Positions 44,941-52,354 of a stretch of DNA of 64,000 bases are shown here, in pieces. The stretch is from an uncultured Butyricicoccus sp. (lineage in GTDB: Bacteria > Bacillota > Clostridia > Oscillospirales > Butyricicoccaceae). Below the pieces are notes generated by a model that saw only the letters and a list, made by a program, of their open reading frames with translations, ran no database searches and was not told the origin of the DNA. The position numbers and the translations under genes were made by a program. The stretch spans positions 1 through 64,000 of the forward strand of contig CAJFUJ010000047.1 of NCBI GenBank assembly GCA_904420185.1, written 5' to 3'. How positions within the stretch are numbered: the first letter of the stretch is position 1; each line of letters opens with the position of its first letter.

Positions 44941-45615
44941 TTATCGTCGGTTGTGGTGGCCGCCGTTACCTTGGCCGTTGCCCTGGCCATTCCCGTGGCC
45001 GTAGCCGTTGCCTGGGCTGTCCGTAGAGCTGGCGCCGCTGTTTTGTCCTGCGTGGTGGCGTTGTCCGCCGGTTGGGCTGTTGCCGTCCTGCTGTGCAGAG
45101 GTAGCTGCACTGGTTTGCTGGCGGTTATGGCCATGCCGCTCACCTGCGGCGTAGCAATAGGTGTTTTCGTAACCGTCGGTGCAGCGTTCCAGGCCTTGCA
45201 GCAAGCGGCTGCACTGGGTATCGTCCGTACCATCGACCGTCAAGGTGGTATCTTGTTCGCTGGTTTGTTTGCCGGCCAGCAGCCGCTCGACCGCTTCGGT
45301 GCAGTCCATCAGCCACAGTCCGAGCGCCCGGACCTGCTCGGCGTCCGCGCCCTCCACCGACACCACCCGGTCAAACCGGTTGATGCCCAGCTCGACCGCC
45401 GCGCCGCCCTCCACCTGGACCGCCGCGGTGGGTGTCATCCACAGCCACCCGCCCGTGCCCAGCAGCGCCGCGCAGGCGGCCGCGCACAGGGCGGCTTTGA
45501 CCGCCCATTTGCGCCAGGGATGGGCACGGCGTTGGGCGAGGAAGGCCAGTGTCTGCTCTTTCAGCGCTGGTTCGGCGTGCACGGCGTCAAAGGCCTGCCG
45601 GATGTCGTGTTTCAT
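44941..45615 (-). CDS. Putative RsgI-like anti-sigma factor with His/Gly/Asn-rich tail
   Basis: A 224-residue single-pass membrane protein. The cytoplasmic N-terminus (about 1-35) is followed by a membrane segment near 36-55 (AALCAAACAALLGTGGWLW). Outside lies a domain with VELGINRFDRVVSVEGAD, resembling the extracytoplasmic middle domain of RsgI anti-sigma factors. The last 60 residues are low complexity (GHNRQQ, then GHGNGQGNG-type repeats ending GGHHNRR). The gene follows an ECF sigma factor, and GGAGGTGA lies eight bases before the ATG at 45615. The NPS motif often found at the start of the RsgI middle domain is GGA here. Function is inferred from layout and neighbour. Confidence 0.7.
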   Translation of the reverse strand: MKHDIRQAFDAVHAEPALKEQTLAFLAQRRAHPWRKWAVKAALCAAACAALLGTGGWLWMTPTAAVQVEGGAAVELGINRFDRVVSVEGADAEQVRALGLWLMDCTEAVERLLAGKQTSEQDTTLTVDGTDDTQCSRLLQGLERCTDGYENTYCYAAGERHGHNRQQTSAATSAQQDGNSPTGGQRHHAGQNSGASSTDSPGNGYGHGNGQGNGQGNGGHHNRR

Positions 45616-45616
45616 C

Positions 45617-46090
45617 TTATTCACCTCCGAGCTGTTCTTTCAGCATCTGCCGTGCGCGGGTGAGCCAGGTGTAAATGGTGTTGACATTCCGACCCAACAG
45701 CTTACCGATTTCCGGGGCAGCGTACCCTTCGTAGTAGTGCAAGTAGATCGCTGTGCGGTATTTTTCCGGCAGCGCCAGCACCGCCTCGAGCACCTCGCGG
45801 TGCGCGTCCGGCAGGGCGGCTGGTTGGTCCAGCAGCGTGTCCAGCGGCACCGTCCGGCTGCGGAAAAAGCTGCGCCGCACATCCTTACAGGCGTTGATTG
45901 CCACCCGCAGCAGCCAGGCCCGCTCGTGTTCCGGGCTTTCAAAGGGGGCCGTATGCAGGGCGTATTTCAAGAACACATCTTGGAAAACGTCCTCGCTGTC
46001 CGCCGCATTTTTCAGGTGCAGCATACAGATCCGGCGCACCGTGTCGGCGTATTGTTCCACCGCCCGGACAACCTCCTGCTCGCTTCGCAT
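45617..46090 (-). CDS. ECF-type RNA polymerase sigma factor
   Basis: A 157-residue sigma-70 family protein with regions 2 and 4 only. Region 2 shows NAADSEDVFQDVFLKYA and ERAWLLRVAINACKDV. Region 4 shows LPEKYRTAIYLHYYEGYAAP followed by EIGKLLGRNVNTIYTWL. The ATG at 46090 begins nine bases after the stop of the small secreted protein; another ATG at 46111 lies inside that gene with GGGGAGG directly against it. Translation is probably coupled to the upstream gene. The anti-sigma gene follows after one base. Confidence 0.9.
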   Translation of the reverse strand: MRSEQEVVRAVEQYADTVRRICMLHLKNAADSEDVFQDVFLKYALHTAPFESPEHERAWLLRVAINACKDVRRSFFRSRTVPLDTLLDQPAALPDAHREVLEAVLALPEKYRTAIYLHYYEGYAAPEIGKLLGRNVNTIYTWLTRARQMLKEQLGGE

Positions 46091-46098
46091 CGGCGCGC

Positions 46099-46404
46099 TT
46101 ACCGGCGGCATCCTCCCCAGCCGTGGTGGCCGCCCCCGCTGTGATGGCCACGGCCATAGGTCCAGTTGTCGCACACGCCGTCGCCGTCCGCGTCCACGTA
46201 GGCGCTCCCGGTGTAGCGGCTGTGGGCGCCGCTGCAGTTGTCGCAGACGCCGTCGCCGTCGGCATCCACGTAAGCGCATGTGGCATAGGGGCTGGTTGCG
46301 GCCAGCTGGCGGGCCTGTCCGCCGTGCCAAGGTCCGGCGGCAAAGGCGGTTGTGGCGCCCACTGTCAACAGCAATGCGGCCGTGCAAATCATCGTCTTTT
46401 TCAT
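46099..46404 (-). CDS. Small secreted protein with two DADGDG calcium-binding-like repeats
   Basis: A 101-residue protein with a clear signal peptide (MKKTMICTAALLLTVGATTA, probable cleavage after AFA near residue 22). The mature part has two copies of YVDADGDGVCDN, about 25 residues apart. DxDxDG is the calcium-binding pattern of dockerin, EF-hand and thrombospondin type 3 loops. The end is rich in Gly and His (RGHHSGGGHHGW) and holds a terminal Cys. GGAGG lies eight bases before the ATG. It is the first gene of the sigma/anti-sigma operon, so it may be the regulated product or the sensed ligand. No function is known to me. Confidence 0.75.
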   Translation of the reverse strand: MKKTMICTAALLLTVGATTAFAAGPWHGGQARQLAATSPYATCAYVDADGDGVCDNCSGAHSRYTGSAYVDADGDGVCDNWTYGRGHHSGGGHHGWGGCRR

Positions 46405-46479
46405 CTTACATTCCTCCTATTAGTTCGCCCTACATGGGGTTCTACTCTATATACGTTTGGGCGCGGCCAATCCATTCAC

Positions 46480-46513
46480 GGCCGCAAAAAATTTTTCGAA
46501 AAAAATTGCGGCC
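46480..46513 (-). terminator. Hairpin after the first Rrf2 gene
   Basis: Stem GGCCGCAA (46480-46487 with 46506-46513) encloses an A/T-rich inner section. It lies 26 bp after the Rrf2 stop and before the sigma operon, and probably acts as a terminator although a classical T tail is missing. Confidence 0.5.
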
Positions 46514-46538
46514 CCCTGGGCTGGGAGCCGCCGCATTC

Positions 46539-47021
46539 CTATTGGGGGCAGATGGGGGGTGTTGTTTCCGGCTGCACCGCCCCGCCGGGCAGCCCGATTG
46601 GGTCCGCCCATTCCGGGGCCGCCAGCTGGGACAGGGTCACGCTGTCCAAAAAATCCTCGATTTTCTGTTGCAGGGTCCGCCAAAACGGCAGCGTCAGGCA
46701 GCCATCCGCGCGGGCGCAGTGTCCGCCTGACAGCGCGGCACAGGCCACTGTCGCAATGGTATCCTCGGCTGCGCGCAAAATCTGTCCGGCCGTACAGGCA
46801 TCCGGGTCGCAGGCGAGCAGGTAGCCGCCGCCTTTGCCGCGCGTGCCGCGCACCAGGCCGGCCTGTCCCAAGGTTTTCAAGATCGCTTCCAGGTATTTTT
46901 CCGAGATCTCCTGTTTTTCTGCAATCTGCCAGAGCGGGACCGGCTTTTCGCTCTGGCTCTGCGCCAGCTCGATCATCACCCGCAGCGCATACCGCCCCTT
47001 GGTTGAAATCAGCATCTGCAT
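46539..47021 (-). CDS. Rrf2 family transcription regulator with Cys-x7-Cys-x5-Cys
   Basis: A 160-residue winged-helix regulator. MLISTKGRYALRVMIELA at the start and KGGGYLLACDP are Rrf2 hallmarks. Three cysteines follow the recognition domain (VACAALSGGHCARADGC, spacing C-x7-C-x5-C), close to the cluster-binding pattern of IscR and NsrR, so Fe-S sensing is possible. No isc/suf or cysK gene is adjacent, so the target is unknown. The ATG at 47021 is used (GGAG seven bases upstream); 47015 is an alternative. It has its own promoter with an inverted repeat over the -10. Confidence 0.88.
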   Translation of the reverse strand: MQMLISTKGRYALRVMIELAQSQSEKPVPLWQIAEKQEISEKYLEAILKTLGQAGLVRGTRGKGGGYLLACDPDACTAGQILRAAEDTIATVACAALSGGHCARADGCLTLPFWRTLQQKIEDFLDSVTLSQLAAPEWADPIGLPGGAVQPETTPPICPQ

Positions 47022-47068
47022 CGCTCCTCTCCTACCTTGCCGCTTCAACCAGCGCGGCTCGCAAGGTT

Positions 47069-47103
47069 AAACCTATCTTATCGCAAGGTTTATTCTTTTG
47101 CAA
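47069..47103 (-). promoter_or_regulatory. Promoter of the first Rrf2 gene with inverted repeat
   Basis: Minus strand: TTGCAA (47103-47098), 17 nt, TAAGAT (47080-47075). A perfect inverted repeat AAACCT-N11-AGGTTT (47069-47091) covers the -10, and TCGCAAGGTT occurs twice (47059-47068, 47081-47090). It is a candidate autoregulatory site. Confidence 0.6.
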
Positions 47104-47638
47104 GGGTTTCTTTGGGGATGCCCCAGGATTTTTTCCAGGGAAGCCGGGCGGTATAGCCGGTCTCGGTCGGGCAAATGGTGCACCCGGTCAGCGCCGCTGC
47201 CAGCGCGTTGGCCTGCCCCGGCACAAACGGCGCGGTCAGATAGCCCGCAAGTTCCGGCCCTTCGGCTGGCTCCCAGCGCACCGCCCCGTGTGCGAATGCC
47301 GGTTGCAGGCCGTCCGCCGGCGGGGCATCGGGTGTGTGCAGGTCCTCTGGTTCACAGCCTGGCGCGCCGTCCGACAGAAAATAGCGCGTTGGCATCTGCC
47401 GCAGCCCCAGGCGGCGTGTTTGGTCCACCCCCCACGCCCGGTGCAATCCCAGCCCTGTCCCTTCCGGTTCCAGCACGCCGATGCGCAAGCAGTCCGGTTT
47501 TTCCGGGTGCACGCAGTACAGGCGCAGCACCTGTTCGGTTTGCAGTGGGCAGGCGGCTGCAAAGGTCAAGCCCCGTGCGCCCTCCTCCACCTGGACCGTG
47601 CCCGCCTCCCGGCCGCGGTATTCAATTGAAAACTGCAT
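47090..47638 (-). CDS. Conserved-looking protein of unknown function
   Basis: A 182-residue protein that I do not recognise. It has no signal peptide or membrane segment. It begins MQFSIEYRGREAGTVQVEEG and ends WKKSWGIPKETLAKE. The composition is mixed, with alternating short hydrophobic and charged stretches that suggest a beta-rich fold, and several cysteines (CPLQTEQ, YCVHPEKPDC, GCTICPTE). GGAGG is seven bases before the ATG, and codon use looks like that of its neighbours, so it is probably real. Its 3' end contains the -35 of the downstream Rrf2 promoter. Confidence 0.65.
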   Translation of the reverse strand: MQFSIEYRGREAGTVQVEEGARGLTFAAACPLQTEQVLRLYCVHPEKPDCLRIGVLEPEGTGLGLHRAWGVDQTRRLGLRQMPTRYFLSDGAPGCEPEDLHTPDAPPADGLQPAFAHGAVRWEPAEGPELAGYLTAPFVPGQANALAAALTGCTICPTETGYTARLPWKKSWGIPKETLAKE

Positions 47639-47860
47639 CGCAATCCCTCCGGCATCGCCAAACTGCGCGGGTTTGTCTGTCCCTTCGGTTTCTGGCCGCG
47701 CCTGTTTGCTTCTTCCTTAAGAATATACGCGGAAGGGCGCCCAAAAAGTCCTGCGCTTTTTTGAACGGCTGTACAGGGTGTTTTGTTGGACGAATTGCCC
47801 AAAAGAAAGCGCTGGTTTTCGTGGGGTGTGCTGAAATTTTGGCATGGGCTCCCTATATAC

Positions 47861-47889
47861 TTGACAATGTTTGTCCACATTGATATACT
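47861..47889 (+). promoter_or_regulatory. Promoter and candidate operator of the Rrf2-ACAD-FDP unit
   Basis: TTGACA (47861-47866), a 17-nt spacer and TATACT (47884-47889). Inside the spacer a perfect inverted repeat CAATGT-N6-ACATTG (47865-47882) could be bound by the Rrf2 regulator encoded immediately downstream. Confidence 0.78.
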
Positions 47890-47927
47890 CAGGGTAAAGT
47901 CAGCCGCACAAGGAAGGGGGACCGGCT

Positions 47928-48329
47928 TTGGTGATCACCCGCGAAACCGATTATGCACTGCGGATTTTACGTGTCCTGTTGGACGGCCAGCTGCATACGG
48001 TCGGGCAGATCGTGCAGCAAGAACTGATCCCGCAGGCCTTCGCCTACAAAATCCTGAAAAAAATGGACAAGTCCGGCCTGGTGGAGGTGGTTCGCGGCGC
48101 TTCTGGCGGTTGCCGCCTGGCGGCCGACCTGTCCCAAATCAGCCTGTTCGACCTCATGGCCGCTATGGGCGAGCGCAGCAGCTTGAGCGCCTGCATGGAC
48201 CCCCAGTTCCAATGCCCCTGGCGTGCGGGCCGCGGCGGCTGCCACGTGCACCACAACCTGCTGGCCATCCAGCAAAAACTGGACGACGAGCTGCGTGCGC
48301 ACAGCCTGTTGCAAATTTTGACCGGTTGA
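47928..48329 (+). CDS. Rrf2 family regulator, probable sensor for the ACAD-ETF-rubredoxin/FDP unit
   Basis: A 133-residue winged-helix regulator opening with [16 protein letters not shown] and containing [11 protein letters not shown], both Rrf2 features. The C-terminal half has three cysteines followed by histidines (ACMDPQFQC, then GGCHVHH; spacing C-x6-C-x8-C), suggestive of an Fe-S or metal sensor of NsrR/IscR type. It begins with TTG-GTG; either codon could initiate (AGGAAGGGGG is 7 or 10 bases away). It lies 98 bp before the fused acyl-CoA dehydrogenase gene on the same strand, under a strong promoter with an inverted repeat. Confidence 0.88.
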   Translation: MVITRETDYALRILRVLLDGQLHTVGQIVQQELIPQAFAYKILKKMDKSGLVEVVRGASGGCRLAADLSQISLFDLMAAMGERSSLSACMDPQFQCPWRAGRGGCHVHHNLLAIQQKLDDELRAHSLLQILTG

Positions 48330-48427
48330 CCCGGCCGGTCCGCCCATCGCAGCCTTTGCAGGGTTTTTTTGTTCATCAAAAGTGGATGGATTCTGTCAAG
48401 ATTAATTTTTCACGAGGAGGGAATGTC

Positions 48428-50341
48428 ATGTTATTTCAAACCACCCCGGCCCACGAGGAATTGCGGGCCAAGATTCGCGCGTTTGCCGAAGAAGAGATCA
48501 AGCCCATCGCCTTCCAGCTCGACCAGCAAAACGAGTTCCCGGACGATGCCGTGCGCAAGCTGGGCGAAATGGGCCTGATGGGGATCCCCTATCCCAAGGA
48601 ATACGGCGGCGCCGGCATGGACGTGCTCAGCTACGCCATCGCGGTCGAAGAGCTCGCCCGGGTGGACGGCGGCGCAGGCGTCATCCTGTCTGCCCATGTG
48701 TCGCTGGGCTCCTGGCCCATCTTTGCCTTCGGCACCGAGGAGCAAAAGAAGAAATACCTGGTCCCGCTGGCCAAGGGTGAGAAGATCGGCGCCTTCGGCC
48801 TGACCGAGCCCAACGCCGGTTCGGACGCGGGCGGCACCGAGACCACTGCCGTGCTCAAGGGTGACCACTATGTCCTCAACGGCGGCAAGATCTTCATCAC
48901 CAACGCCCCCAAGGCGGACACCTACGTTGTCTTTGCTGTTACGACCCCGGACATTGGCACCCGCGGCATCAGCGCCTTCATCGTGGAAAAGGGGTGGAAG
49001 GGCTTCTACTTCGGCGACCACTACGATAAGATGGGCATCCGCTCCTCTACGACGGCTGAGCTGATCTTTGATAACGTCGAGGTCCCCAAGGAAAACCTGC
49101 TCGGCGAGGAGGGCCAGGGCTTCAAGATCGCCATGGCCACCCTGGACGGCGGCCGCATCGGCATCGCTTCCCAGGCGCTCGGCATCGCCCAGGGCGCCTA
49201 CGAAAACGCGCTCGAGTACGCCAAGGAGCGCATCCAGTTTGGCAAGCCCATCGGCTTCCAGCAGACCATCTCCTTCAAGCTGGCCGACATGGCCACCAAG
49301 CTGCGCTGCGCCCGGTTCCTGGTCTACTCGGCCGCCGAGCTCAAGGAAGCGCACCAGCCCTATGGCACCGAATCGGCCATGGCCAAGATGTATGCGTCCG
49401 ACATTGCGCTTGAGGTCACCAACGATGCGTTGCAGATCTTTGGCGGCTCGGGCTTCATGAAGGGCATGGAGGTCGAGCGCGCCTACCGCGACGCCAAGAT
49501 CACCACCATCTACGAGGGCACCAACGAGATCCAGCGCGTGGTCATCGCCTCCCACCTGCTCGGCAAACCGCCCAAGAGTGCGGGCGGCGGTTCGTCCAGC
49601 CGGGCCAAAAAGCCGGCCCCCATCACCGGCGTGCGCAAAAAGATGATCCTCCGCGACGGCACCCCCGAAGAGCAGGTCCAGGCCCTGGTCGAGCGCCTGA
49701 AAAAGGACGGCCACGACTTCACCGTCGGCATCCCCATCGACACGCCCATCGTCCAGGCCGAGCGGGTGGTTTCCGCCGGCAAGGGCATCGGCGAGCAGGA
49801 GAACATGAAGCTCATCGAGGATTTGGCCCGCGCGGCCGGCGCCGCGGTCGGCTCGTCCCGTCCGGTGGCTGAAACGCTCAAGTATGTGCCGCTCAACCGC
49901 TACGTCGGCATGTCCGGCCAGAAGTTCACCGGCAACCTGTACATCGCCTGCGGCATTTCGGGCGCCGTGCAGCACCTCAAGGGCATCAAGGATGCGTCCA
50001 CCATTGTGGCCATCAACAAGAACCCCGGCGCGGCCATCTTTAAGAACTGTGACTATGGCATTGTCGGCGATGTGATGGAGATCCTGCCGCTGCTGACCGC
50101 CGCGCTCGACACCGGCGAAAAGCAGCCCGCCCCGCCCATGGTCAAGATGAAGCGCCCGCGCCCGCCCAAGGACGAGCCCATCGGCAAGCGCTATGTCTGC
50201 GGCGGCTGCGGCTACGAATACATCCCCGAGCTGGGCGATCCGGATGGCGACATTGCGCCCGGCACCCTGTTTGAAAAGCTGCCCGAGGAATGGATCTGCC
50301 CCGAGTGCGCCGAAGCCAAAGACCAGTTCATTGAAGCCTGA
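48428..50341 (+). CDS. Acyl-CoA dehydrogenase / ETF-alpha FAD domain / rubredoxin fusion
   Basis: A 637-residue three-part redox protein. Residues 1-380 are a complete acyl-CoA dehydrogenase: [14 protein letters not shown] and FITNA for [14 protein letters not shown], and the catalytic base Glu363 in [10 protein letters not shown]. After a Ser/Gly/Lys linker, residues about 444-555 match the C-terminal FAD-binding domain of ETF-alpha ([37 protein letters not shown]). Residues 586-637 are a rubredoxin with Cys591, 594, 624 and 627 (CGGCGY, CPEC). The ETF-alpha N-domain and ETF-beta are missing. GGAGG precedes the ATG; the long open frame upstream is not used. It is 27 bp before a flavodiiron gene, its likely electron acceptor. 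Confidence 0.93.
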   Translation: MLFQTTPAHEELRAKIRAFAEEEIKPIAFQLDQQNEFPDDAVRKLGEMGLMGIPYPKEYGGAGMDVLSYAIAVEELARVDGGAGVILSAHVSLGSWPIFAFGTEEQKKKYLVPLAKGEKIGAFGLTEPNAGSDAGGTETTAVLKGDHYVLNGGKIFITNAPKADTYVVFAVTTPDIGTRGISAFIVEKGWKGFYFGDHYDKMGIRSSTTAELIFDNVEVPKENLLGEEGQGFKIAMATLDGGRIGIASQALGIAQGAYENALEYAKERIQFGKPIGFQQTISFKLADMATKLRCARFLVYSAAELKEAHQPYGTESAMAKMYASDIALEVTNDALQIFGGSGFMKGMEVERAYRDAKITTIYEGTNEIQRVVIASHLLGKPPKSAGGGSSSRAKKPAPITGVRKKMILRDGTPEEQVQALVERLKKDGHDFTVGIPIDTPIVQAERVVSAGKGIGEQENMKLIEDLARAAGAAVGSSRPVAETLKYVPLNRYVGMSGQKFTGNLYIACGISGAVQHLKGIKDASTIVAINKNPGAAIFKNCDYGIVGDVMEILPLLTAALDTGEKQPAPPMVKMKRPRPPKDEPIGKRYVCGGCGYEYIPELGDPDGDIAPGTLFEKLPEEWICPECAEAKDQFIEA

Positions 50342-50368
50342 CCGCAACGATTGAAGGAGGATTGAATC

Positions 50369-51589
50369 ATGCATTGTGTGAGAACTGTCACAGAAAACCT
50401 GTATTGGGTCGGCGCAAACGACCACCGTCTGGCGCTGTTTGAAAATATCCACCCCATCCCCCGTGGGGTCAGCTACAACGCATACCTGCTGCTCGACAAA
50501 AAGTCGGTCCTGTTTGATACGGTAGACTGGTCGGCCTGCCGCCAGCTGCTGGAAAATATGGAGTACCTGCTGGATGGCAAGCCGCTCGATTACCTGGTCA
50601 TCAACCACATGGAGCCCGACCACGGCGCTTCCATCGAAGAGATCCTGCTGCGCTGGCCCGATGTCAAGGTCATCTCCACCGAAAAGGCCTTCATGCTCAT
50701 GCACCAGTTTGGGTTCCACGTCGATTCCCACGAGTGCATCGAGGTCAAGGAGGGCGATACCTACAACTTCGGCGACCACACCGTCACCTTTGTCGCCGCG
50801 CCCATGGTCCACTGGCCCGAAGCCATGGTCACCTTTGACACCACCAACGGCGTGCTCTTCTCGGCCGACGCCTTCGGCTCCTTCATCGCCCTGGACGGCA
50901 AGCTGTTCGCCGACGAGGTCAACTTCGACCGCGACTGGATCGACGAGGCCCGCCGCTACCTGACCAACATCGTCGGCAAGTACGGCCCCCACATCCAGTT
51001 GCTGCTCAAAAAGGCCGGCGGCATCCTGGACCAGATCCAGTACATCTGCCCGCTGCACGGGCCGGTCTGGCGCAAGGATTTGGGCTACTTTATCGATAAA
51101 TATGACAAGTGGAGCCGCTACGAGCCCGAGGTCAAGGGCGTGCTCATCGCCTACGCGTCCATGTACGGCAACACCGAAGCCGCTGCCCAGTGCCTGGCTT
51201 CCAAACTGTGTGAAAAGGGCATCACCGACGTCGCCCTCTACGACGTGTCCAACACCCATGTCTCCTACCTCATCTCTGAGAGCTTCAAGTACAGCCACAT
51301 TGTGCTGGCGTCGGTTACCTACAACCTGGGCATCTATCCGGTGATGAAGAACTTCCTCGAGGATATGAAGGCGCTCAATTTGCAGCACCGCACCTTTGCC
51401 CTGATCGAAAACGGCTCCTGGGCCTGCAAGTCGGGCGACCTGATGGAGAAATTCATCAACGACGAGCTCAAGAACATGACCGTCCTCAATGAGCGGTTGT
51501 CCCTGGCTTCCTCCATGCACGAGGACAAGGCCACCGAGCTGGAGGCCCTGGCGGACGCCATCGTCGAGTCCCTCCAAGAGGGCAAGTAA
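50369..51589 (+). CDS. Class A flavodiiron protein (FprA-type O2/NO reductase)
   Basis: A 406-residue soluble protein that reduces O2 to water or NO to N2O. The beta-lactamase-like domain has the diiron ligands His80, Glu82, Asp84 and His85 (HMEPDH), His148 (MVHWPE), Asp167 (SADAFG) and His230 (PLHGPVW). The flavodoxin domain starts near residue 255 with AYASMYGNTE for FMN. There is no fused rubredoxin, so it needs an external donor; the rubredoxin domain of the preceding fusion is the obvious candidate. AAGGAGG lies before the ATG, and a strong terminator follows. Confidence 0.96.
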   Translation: MHCVRTVTENLYWVGANDHRLALFENIHPIPRGVSYNAYLLLDKKSVLFDTVDWSACRQLLENMEYLLDGKPLDYLVINHMEPDHGASIEEILLRWPDVKVISTEKAFMLMHQFGFHVDSHECIEVKEGDTYNFGDHTVTFVAAPMVHWPEAMVTFDTTNGVLFSADAFGSFIALDGKLFADEVNFDRDWIDEARRYLTNIVGKYGPHIQLLLKKAGGILDQIQYICPLHGPVWRKDLGYFIDKYDKWSRYEPEVKGVLIAYASMYGNTEAAAQCLASKLCEKGITDVALYDVSNTHVSYLISESFKYSHIVLASVTYNLGIYPVMKNFLEDMKALNLQHRTFALIENGSWACKSGDLMEKFINDELKNMTVLNERLSLASSMHEDKATELEALADAIVESLQEGK

Positions 51590-51631
51590 TTCGCATACAT
51601 CTCCCCTTTCTGATACCACAAATAAGAGAGT

Positions 51632-51678
51632 AGAGCGCCGGAAGGTAACCAACCCTTCCGGCGCTCTGTTTTCCCTTT
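51632..51678 (+). terminator. Terminator after the flavodiiron gene
   Basis: A perfect 14-bp stem AGAGCGCCGGAAGG (51632-51645 with 51654-51667) with an 8-nt loop and a T-rich tail GTTTTCCCTTT. Confidence 0.88.
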
Positions 51679-51749
51679 GGTTTTTGTCTACACAAACACC
51701 AATAGGGGCGCCTTTTGAGCGTCCCTAAATGGAAAATATTTTAAATCAA

Positions 51750-52334
51750 TCAGCCGACTGCGTGGCCGCCGTTGACCAGGGCGGTCACTTCGCTCACAGC
51801 GTGCAGGCCGGCGCCCTGGGTGGTGGCGATATAGCGGTGGTCCACGCTGAGCGCCTCATCGGCCGACAGCACGCCGCCGCCCGACAGGTCGGTCAGGCCG
51901 GTGCCTGCGCTTTCCACGCAGGTGGCGCTGCCGCGGCGCAGCACGATTTCGGTGTCCACATCCAGCCGCAGGTTGGCGCCCGCCGCGACGGTGACCTCCT
52001 GCCAGCTGTCCTGGGCGGCATCGGACACATCGTCGGCAAACTGCGCGTCCTGGGCCAGCCGGGCGGCCAGCGAAGCGACCGTGTTATCCAGTGCCTGGCT
52101 GAGTTCGACGATCTTGCGCTCCATTGCTGACTGATAGGTCCGCGACTGGGTTTTGGCCGAATTTTCGGCCTCAGCCGTCAAAGAGGGGGTCAAAACCTGC
52201 TCCAGATAGCTCTGGGTGATGAGCGGGTCGTCGGCGGAGCCATATTCAGCCGCCACCGCCGCATATCCGGTGGCCAGCATACACACCATCAGCACCGCGC
52301 CCACTGTAATTGTAAATCTGCGTCTATTTCTCAC
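51750..52334 (-). CDS. Secreted or membrane-anchored protein of unknown function
   Basis: A 194-residue protein with an N-terminal hydrophobic signal (FTITVGAVLMVCMLATGYAA), which may be cleaved or serve as an anchor. DPLITQSYLEQVLTPSL comes next, then a helical middle and a beta-rich C-terminal domain (LDVDTEIVLRRGSATC, SVDHRYIATTQGAGL). I have an impression of similar short proteins in other Clostridia but know no function. The start is GTG, with GAGGAG about ten bases upstream. It lies 20 bp after the toxin gene and may be co-transcribed with it. Confidence 0.7.
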   Translation of the reverse strand: MRNRRRFTITVGAVLMVCMLATGYAAVAAEYGSADDPLITQSYLEQVLTPSLTAEAENSAKTQSRTYQSAMERKIVELSQALDNTVASLAARLAQDAQFADDVSDAAQDSWQEVTVAAGANLRLDVDTEIVLRRGSATCVESAGTGLTDLSGGGVLSADEALSVDHRYIATTQGAGLHAVSEVTALVNGGHAVG

Positions 52335-52354
52335 CGCTTGGTAACTCCTCGTTT

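Noticed and set aside
48431..51652. A 1073-residue open frame on the minus strand across the fusion and flavodiiron genes
   Set aside because: It is the antisense of two clearly coding genes. The opposite strand of GC-rich genes is often free of stops; there is no ribosome-binding site or recognisable domain, and the composition is typical of a shadow frame.
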